From positions 1 through 11,045 of the forward strand of contig JAFADX010000105.1 of the NCBI GenBank assembly GCA_023424475.1: DNA of 11,045 nt, read 5' to 3'. How positions within the stretch are numbered: position 1 is the first letter of the stretch; each line of letters starts with the position of its first letter. Source of the stretch: Pseudomonadota bacterium. GTDB taxonomy: Bacteria > Pseudomonadota > Alphaproteobacteria > Acetobacterales > Acetobacteraceae. Position numbers and translations under genes: made by a program. Below are positions 6,751 to 11,045 of the stretch, piece after piece. The notes beneath the pieces were generated by a model, which saw nothing but the letters and a program-made list of their open reading frames with translations, was not told the origin of the DNA and did no database searches.

Positions 6751-9700
6751 TCGGACCGAATCTGTCGGCCTGGGCGATCGGGCGCCGATCGCTCGTCGTC
6801 TACTTCATGATCGTCGCACTGGTCGCCGGCTCCTTCGCCTTCGTGAAGCTCGGGCGCAACGAGGACCCCGCCTTCACCTTCCGCACCATGATCGTCTCCG
6901 CCGTCTGGCCGGGCGCGACGATCGAGGAGACGCTCCTGCAGGTGACCGAGCGGCTGGAACGCACGCTCCAGGAGACGCCGAACCTCGACAACCTGCGCTC
7001 CTACACGGTCGCCGGGCAGACGACGATCTTCGTCGACCTCAAGGGCTCGACGCCGCCCTCGGTCGTGCCGGACATGTGGTACCAGGTGCGCCGGCGCGTC
7101 GCCGACATGCGCCACACCCTGCCCCAGGGCGTGCAGGGCCCCTTCTTCAACGACGATTTCGGCGACACCTTCGGCATCATCTACGGCTTCACCGCCGACG
7201 GCTTCACCCAGCGCGAGCTGCGCGACCACGTCGAGGCGGCGCGTTCCCGCCTGCTCCAGGTGCCCGACGTCTCGAAGATCGAGATCCTCGGCGCGCAGGA
7301 CGAGCGCATCTTCATCGAGTTCTCGACCGAGCGCCTCGCGGGCCTCGGGCTGAACTACGGCGCGCTGATCGCGGCCCTGCAGGCGCAGAACCTGGTGCGC
7401 CCGGCCGGTGTCGTCGAGACCGGCCAGGAGCGCCTGCTGGTGCGCGTCTCCGGCGCCTTCGAGAACGAGCAGGACATCCTCGCCGTCAACTTCGTGGTGG
7501 GCGACCGCATCTTCCGGCTGGGCGACATCGCCCAGGTCCGCCGCGGCTACGCCGACCCGCCGCAGCCGATGTTCCGCGTGAATGGGCATCCGGCGATCGG
7601 CCTCGCGGTCGCGATGCGGGATTCAGGGGACATCCTGGCGCTGGGCCGCAACATCAAGGCGGCGATGGAGGAGATCCGCGCGAACCTGCCGATCGGCATC
7701 GAGCCCATCCTCGTCGCCGACCAGTCCGTGACGGTGGACGAGGCGATCGGCGACTTCACCGACAGCCTGTGGCAGGCGATCCTGATCATCATGGCGGCGT
7801 CCTTCATCGCCCTCGGCATGCGCGCCGGGTCGGTGGTGGCGCTGTCCATCCCGCTGACGCTCGCCATCGTCTTCCCGCTGATGTCGGTCTTCGGCATCGA
7901 CCTCCAGCGCATCTCGCTCGGCGCGCTGATCATCGCGCTGACGCTGCTGGTCGACGACGCGATGACGACGATCGACGCCATGATCCGCCGCCTCGCGGCC
8001 GGGGACAGCAAGCCCAAGGCGGCGACCTTCGCCTATACCACCCTCGCCTCCTCCATGCTGACCGGCACGCTGGTGACGATCGCGGGCTTCGTGCCGATCG
8101 GCTTCGCCAAGAGCTCGGCGGGCGAATACACCTTCTCGATCTTCGCGGTGGTCGGCATCGCGCTGATCGTCTCCTGGTTCGTCGCCGTCATCTTCGCCCC
8201 GCTGCTCGGCATGGCGATCCTGAAGGCGCCGAAGGCTTCGGCCGAGCCGGAGAAGCCGGGCCGCGTGCTGCGGGCCTATACCTCGTTCCTGACGCTTGCG
8301 ATGCGGGCGAAGTGGGTCACCATCGCCTTCACCATCGCCATGTTCGGCGTGGCGGTCTTCGCCATGCAGTTCGTGCCGCGGCAGTTCTTCCCCTCCTCCG
8401 ACCGCACGGAACTCCTGGTCGAGGTGACGCTGCCCCAGAACGCCTCGATCTTCGCGAGCGAACAGGTGGCCGAGCGCCTCGATGCCGCCCTGGCCCAGGA
8501 CCCCGACGTGCAACGCTGGAGCACCTATGTCGGCCGCGGCGCGATCCGCTTCTACCTGCCGCTGAACGTCCAGCTCGCCCTGCCCTTCTTCTCCCAGGCC
8601 GTGGTGGTGGCAAAGGACCTGCCGGCACGGGAGCGCCTGCACCGGCGCCTCGAGACCCTGCTGGCCGAGCAGTTCCCCTCCGCCGTCGCCCGCGTCTATC
8701 CGCTGGAGCTCGGCCCGCCGGTCGGCTGGCCGCTGCAGTACCGCGTGAGCGGGCCCGACATCGAGCGCGTGCGCGCCATCGCCCAGGACGTCGCGAAGCT
8801 GCTCGCCGACACCCCGGGCGCGCGGCACGTCCATTTCGACTGGATGGAACCCTCCCGCCAGCTGCGCGTCCGGGTGGACCAGGACGAGGCGCGGCGGGTC
8901 GGCCTGTCCTCCGCGCAGCTCGCCGCGGCGCTCAACGCCGCGGTGACCGGATCGACCATCACGCAGATCCGCGACGACATCTACCTGATCAACGTCGTCG
9001 CGCGCGCGACGGCGGAACAGCGCCTCTCGCTCGACACCCTGCGGTCCCTGCAGATACCGCTGCCGGGCGGGCGGACGGTGCCGCTGACGCAGCTCGCGAC
9101 CTTCGAATACGCGCAGGAATACCCGCTGATCTGGCGGCGCAACCGCGTGCCGACCCTGACGGTGCGCGCCGACGTCAATCCGGGCGTGCTGCCCGATACG
9201 GTGGTCGCGCAGCTCGACGAACGCATCGCGGCGCTGAATGCCTCCCTCGAACGGCCCTACCGCGTCGATCTCGGCGGCATCGCGGAGGAAAGCGCCTATT
9301 CCCAGGCCTCGGTCACCGCCGTGGTGCCGATGATGCTGCTGATCATGCTGACGCTGCTGATGTTCCAGCTCGGGTCCTTCCGGCGGCTGGGGCTGGTGCT
9401 GGCGCTGCTGCCGCTCGGCATCATCGGCGTGGTGCTGGCGCTGCTCGCCTTCAACCGGCCGCTCGGCTTCGTCGCGATCCTCGGCATCCTCTCCCTGCTC
9501 GGGATGATCGCGAAGAACGCGGTCATCCTGATCATGCAGATCGAATCCGACCGGGAGGAAGGCAAGCCGGTCTGGGAAGCGGTCATCGCCTCGGCCTCCT
9601 CCCGCCTGAGGCCCATGCTGCTGACGGCGATCTCGACCGTGCTCGGGCTGATCCCGATCGCGCCCACGGTGTTCTGGGGGCCGATGGCCTTCGCCATCAT

Positions 9701-9815
9701 GGGCGGGCTCCTGGTCGCGACGCTGCTGACGCTCGTGTTCCTGCCGACGCTCTACGTCACGGTCTTCCGTGGCCGGCCGCCGGCGCCCCCGGCCGCGCCC
9801 GCGGCGGAGGCATGA
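6747..9815 (+). CDS. RND efflux transporter permease subunit (AcrB/HAE family)
   Basis: The proton-driven inner-membrane pump, 1022 residues, with the two-fold repeated layout of the family: an N-terminal helix, a large periplasmic domain (about 35-330), helices 2-6, a second helix 7, a second periplasmic domain (about 550-860) and helices 8-12. Proton-relay residues are present: the adjacent aspartates LLVDDAM (Asp403, Asp404) and the lysine of MIAKNAVI (Lys923), corresponding to AcrB Asp407, Asp408 and Lys940. The N-terminal KLGRNEDPAFTFRTM segment is typical of one HAE subgroup found widely in proteobacteria. The substrate cannot be read from sequence; drugs, detergent-like lipids or solvents are usual for the family. 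The gene overlaps the adaptor stop by 4 nt. No TolC-type channel gene follows; instead mrpE starts 1 nt after the stop, so a chromosomally distant channel must be used. Confidence 0.95.
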   Translation: MIGPNLSAWAIGRRSLVVYFMIVALVAGSFAFVKLGRNEDPAFTFRTMIVSAVWPGATIEETLLQVTERLERTLQETPNLDNLRSYTVAGQTTIFVDLKGSTPPSVVPDMWYQVRRRVADMRHTLPQGVQGPFFNDDFGDTFGIIYGFTADGFTQRELRDHVEAARSRLLQVPDVSKIEILGAQDERIFIEFSTERLAGLGLNYGALIAALQAQNLVRPAGVVETGQERLLVRVSGAFENEQDILAVNFVVGDRIFRLGDIAQVRRGYADPPQPMFRVNGHPAIGLAVAMRDSGDILALGRNIKAAMEEIRANLPIGIEPILVADQSVTVDEAIGDFTDSLWQAILIIMAASFIALGMRAGSVVALSIPLTLAIVFPLMSVFGIDLQRISLGALIIALTLLVDDAMTTIDAMIRRLAAGDSKPKAATFAYTTLASSMLTGTLVTIAGFVPIGFAKSSAGEYTFSIFAVVGIALIVSWFVAVIFAPLLGMAILKAPKASAEPEKPGRVLRAYTSFLTLAMRAKWVTIAFTIAMFGVAVFAMQFVPRQFFPSSDRTELLVEVTLPQNASIFASEQVAERLDAALAQDPDVQRWSTYVGRGAIRFYLPLNVQLALPFFSQAVVVAKDLPARERLHRRLETLLAEQFPSAVARVYPLELGPPVGWPLQYRVSGPDIERVRAIAQDVAKLLADTPGARHVHFDWMEPSRQLRVRVDQDEARRVGLSSAQLAAALNAAVTGSTITQIRDDIYLINVVARATAEQRLSLDTLRSLQIPLPGGRTVPLTQLATFEYAQEYPLIWRRNRVPTLTVRADVNPGVLPDTVVAQLDERIAALNASLERPYRVDLGGIAEESAYSQASVTAVVPMMLLIMLTLLMFQLGSFRRLGLVLALLPLGIIGVVLALLAFNRPLGFVAILGILSLLGMIAKNAVILIMQIESDREEGKPVWEAVIASASSRLRPMLLTAISTVLGLIPIAPTVFWGPMAFAIMGGLLVATLLTLVFLPTLYVTVFRGRPPAPPAAPAAEA
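9806..9810 (+). promoter_or_regulatory. Ribosome binding site of mrpE inside the RND permease gene
   Basis: GGAGG lies in the last codons of the permease, 6 nt before the GTG at 9817. This near-perfect site decides the mrpE start in favour of the GTG over earlier in-frame codons, which would encode an Arg/Pro-rich leader. It places initiation almost on the permease stop codon. Confidence 0.7.
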
Positions 9816-9816
9816 C

Positions 9817-10293
9817 GTGGCCGCGGCGGCGCCGATCCGCTTCGCGCTGCTGCTGACGCTCTGGCTCGTGCTGGCCGGGGTCGCCTGGAAGGACCTGGCG
9901 CCGGGCATCGTGACGGCGCTGCTCGGAACCTGGGCCAGCCTGCGGCTGCTGCCCCCGGCGCCGCTGCGGGTCCGGCCGGCGGCCCTGCTGGGCCTGGTGC
10001 TGCGCTTTCCCTGGCAGGCCGTTGCGGCGGGGGCGCAGGTGGCGCGGCTCGCGCTCGACCCGCGGCACCGGCCGGAACCCGCGCATGTCGTCTGGACGCC
10101 GGGCCTGTTGCCCCCGGGCCGGGCGCGCGATGCCTTCCTGGCCTATGCCAGCCTGCTGCCCGGCACCCTGCCGGCCGGCGACACGGCGGATGGCGCGGTG
10201 GTCATCCATGCCCTGACCGGCGCCGGCGGCGCCGCCGCAGCGATGGCAGAGGAGGAGGCGCGGTTCGCGCGCGCCTTCGGCCTCGATGACTGA
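9817..10293 (+). CDS. mrpE: Mrp-type Na+/H+ antiporter subunit E
   Basis: A small inner-membrane subunit of the multi-gene Mrp (Mnh/Pha) cation/proton antiporter, 158 residues, the normal MrpE length. Two close N-terminal hydrophobic helices (RFALLLTLWLVLAGVAW and APGIVTALLGTWASLRLL) are followed by a third around RPAALLGLVLRFPWQAV. A soluble C-terminal part contains the family-like patterns LLPGTLP and VVIHAL. In MrpE proteins this C-terminal domain is cytoplasmic. The GTG start is supported by GGAGG 6 nt upstream; a start at 9769 would add 16 Arg/Pro-rich residues that are really the permease 3' end in another frame. It lies 1 nt after the RND permease stop and overlaps mrpF by 8 nt. Identification is strengthened by the F and G genes that follow. 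Confidence 0.88.
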   Translation: MAAAAPIRFALLLTLWLVLAGVAWKDLAPGIVTALLGTWASLRLLPPAPLRVRPAALLGLVLRFPWQAVAAGAQVARLALDPRHRPEPAHVVWTPGLLPPGRARDAFLAYASLLPGTLPAGDTADGAVVIHALTGAGGAAAAMAEEEARFARAFGLDD

Positions 10294-10558
10294 GGTGTTG
10301 CTCAGTGTCGCCCTGCTGGTGCTGGCGACGGTCGTCGCCGGCCTGGTGCGCGTCCTTCGCGGACCCGGCATCGCCGACCGCGTCATGGCGGCACAGTTGC
10401 TCGGCACGGGCGGGATCGCGGCGCTGCTGTTGCTCGATGCCGCGACCGGAACGCCGGGGCTGACCGATGCGGCCCTGACGCTCGCCCTCCTCGCGGCCTT
10501 CGCGACCGTCGCGCTGGTGCGCGGCGCGCCGGGCGACGGCGGGGAGCCGCCGCCGTGA
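10286..10558 (+). CDS. mrpF: Mrp-type Na+/H+ antiporter subunit F
   Basis: A 90-residue protein of three transmembrane helices, matching MrpF/MnhF/PhaF. The family signature is clear after helix 1: RGPGIADRVMAAQLLGT (from residue 25), with the conserved Asp31. The later segment DAALTLALLAAFATVAL (from 61) fits helix 3. A short Pro/Gly-rich tail ends the protein. It overlaps mrpE by 8 nt and its stop overlaps the GTG of mrpG, so the three are translated as a tightly linked set. MrpF is required for assembly or activity of characterised Mrp complexes; it does not transport alone. Confidence 0.93.
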   Translation: MTEVLLSVALLVLATVVAGLVRVLRGPGIADRVMAAQLLGTGGIAALLLLDAATGTPGLTDAALTLALLAAFATVALVRGAPGDGGEPPP

Positions 10559-10848
10559 GCACGCTCGCCGACGCCTTCACGGTCGTCGCCGTCGTCGCCG
10601 GCCTCGTCTTCTTCCTCGCCGGCACGGCCGGGTTGCTGCGCTTCCCCGATACGTCGAGCCGGCTGCACGCCCTGACCAAGGCGGATCATCTCGGCCTCGG
10701 CTTCATCGTGCTCGGCCTGCTGCCGCGGGCGGAAGGGCCCGGCGGCGTCCTGCGGCTGCTCGCCGTCTGGGCCCTGGTGCTGGTGGCGAGCGCCGCCGCC
10801 GGACCGCTGCTGGCGCGGCTCGCGCGCCGCGAGGACGAAGGCGGATGA
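10555..10848 (+). CDS. mrpG: Mrp-type Na+/H+ antiporter subunit G
   Basis: A 97-residue membrane protein with the hallmark MrpG/PhaG motif GTAGLLRFPDTSSRLHALTK (residues 23-42), containing Asp32, Arg36, His38 and Lys42, followed by two more hydrophobic segments and a charged tail (RREDEGG). The start is GTG, overlapping the mrpF stop as GTGA. Its own stop overlaps the ATG of the next gene as ATGA. Length and motif are standard for the family. Like subunit F it is a small structural member of the antiporter complex. Confidence 0.93.
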   Translation: MSTLADAFTVVAVVAGLVFFLAGTAGLLRFPDTSSRLHALTKADHLGLGFIVLGLLPRAEGPGGVLRLLAVWALVLVASAAAGPLLARLARREDEGG

Positions 10849-11045
10849 CCGCCGACCTGCTGATCGCCGCTTCCATCCTGGCGCTCGCGCTGCCGGTCGT
10901 GCTGGCGCGGCGTGCCTTCACCGCGGTCGCGCTGTTCGTCGCCTACGGCCTGCTGCTGGCCTTCGCCTGGGTGCGGCTGCAAGCGGTGGACGTGGCGCTG
11001 ACGGAAGCCGCGATCGGCGCCGGCCTCTCGGGCCTGCTGCTGCTC
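10845..11045 (+). CDS. DUF4040/MbhD-like antiporter subunit (partial, cut by the window end)
   Basis: The first 67 residues of a membrane protein that runs off the right edge. It has two hydrophobic helices, then DVALTEAAIGAGLSGLLLL (from residue 49), the pattern with conserved Asp49 and Glu54 that marks the MbhD/DUF4040 domain. In classical Mrp systems this domain is part of the C-terminal region of the large MrpA subunit. As a separate gene after E, F and G it matches operons resembling archaeal membrane-bound hydrogenase (mbhA-D) and split Mrp operons of bacteria. The ATG overlaps the mrpG stop. I expect MrpB-, C- and D-type genes beyond the edge, which cannot be seen. Confidence 0.82.
   Translation, partial: MTADLLIAASILALALPVVLARRAFTAVALFVAYGLLLAFAWVRLQAVDVALTEAAIGAGLSGLLLL

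Noticed and set aside
7623..9908. A 761-codon minus-strand frame opposite the RND permease
   Set aside because: It is rich in Arg, Asp, Gly, His and Gln with no hydrophobic pattern or motif, and it mirrors a well-supported permease. It is an antisense shadow.

Overview
The window is about 11 kb of very GC-rich DNA (roughly 70% by eye), densely coding, with strong GC bias at third codon positions. That bias keeps several long non-genic frames open. The gene families and the high GC suggest an alphaproteobacterium, possibly of the Acetobacteraceae/Roseomonas type. This is an inference from style and gene content; no rRNA or marker gene is present to prove it. I see no tRNA, rRNA, CRISPR array, insertion sequence or phage gene.

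Layout. (1) Bases 1-288 are a non-coding leader with a small inverted repeat near a possible promoter and a short upstream ORF. (2) Bases 289-2793 hold a tight two-gene plus-strand unit: a patatin-like serine hydrolase and, 3 nt later, a GntP-family permease. (3) Bases 2910-3989, on the minus strand, encode an AI-2E/PerM-type membrane protein, convergent with the permease. (4) From 4034 to the right edge every gene is on the plus strand: a membrane-anchored alpha/beta hydrolase, a lipoprotein RND adaptor, an RND efflux permease, and then the start of an Mrp-type cation/proton antiporter operon in the order E, F, G, DUF4040 (MbhD-like). The last gene is cut by the window end.

How the genes fit together. 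The adaptor and permease form an RND efflux pump whose outer-membrane channel is not in the window. The permease stop and the mrpE start are 1 nt apart and every later Mrp junction overlaps, so pump and antiporter look like one transcript. Both use ion gradients across the inner membrane, so co-expression would make physiological sense, but that link is inferred. The patatin-permease pair could make and import, or recycle, a small organic acid such as a hydroxyacid; the substrate cannot be read from the sequence.

I did not find a clearly new biological system. The most interesting points are the RND-Mrp junction, the MBH-like order of the Mrp subunits, the patatin-GntP coupling, and uncertain starts and leader elements ahead of the patatin and adaptor genes.
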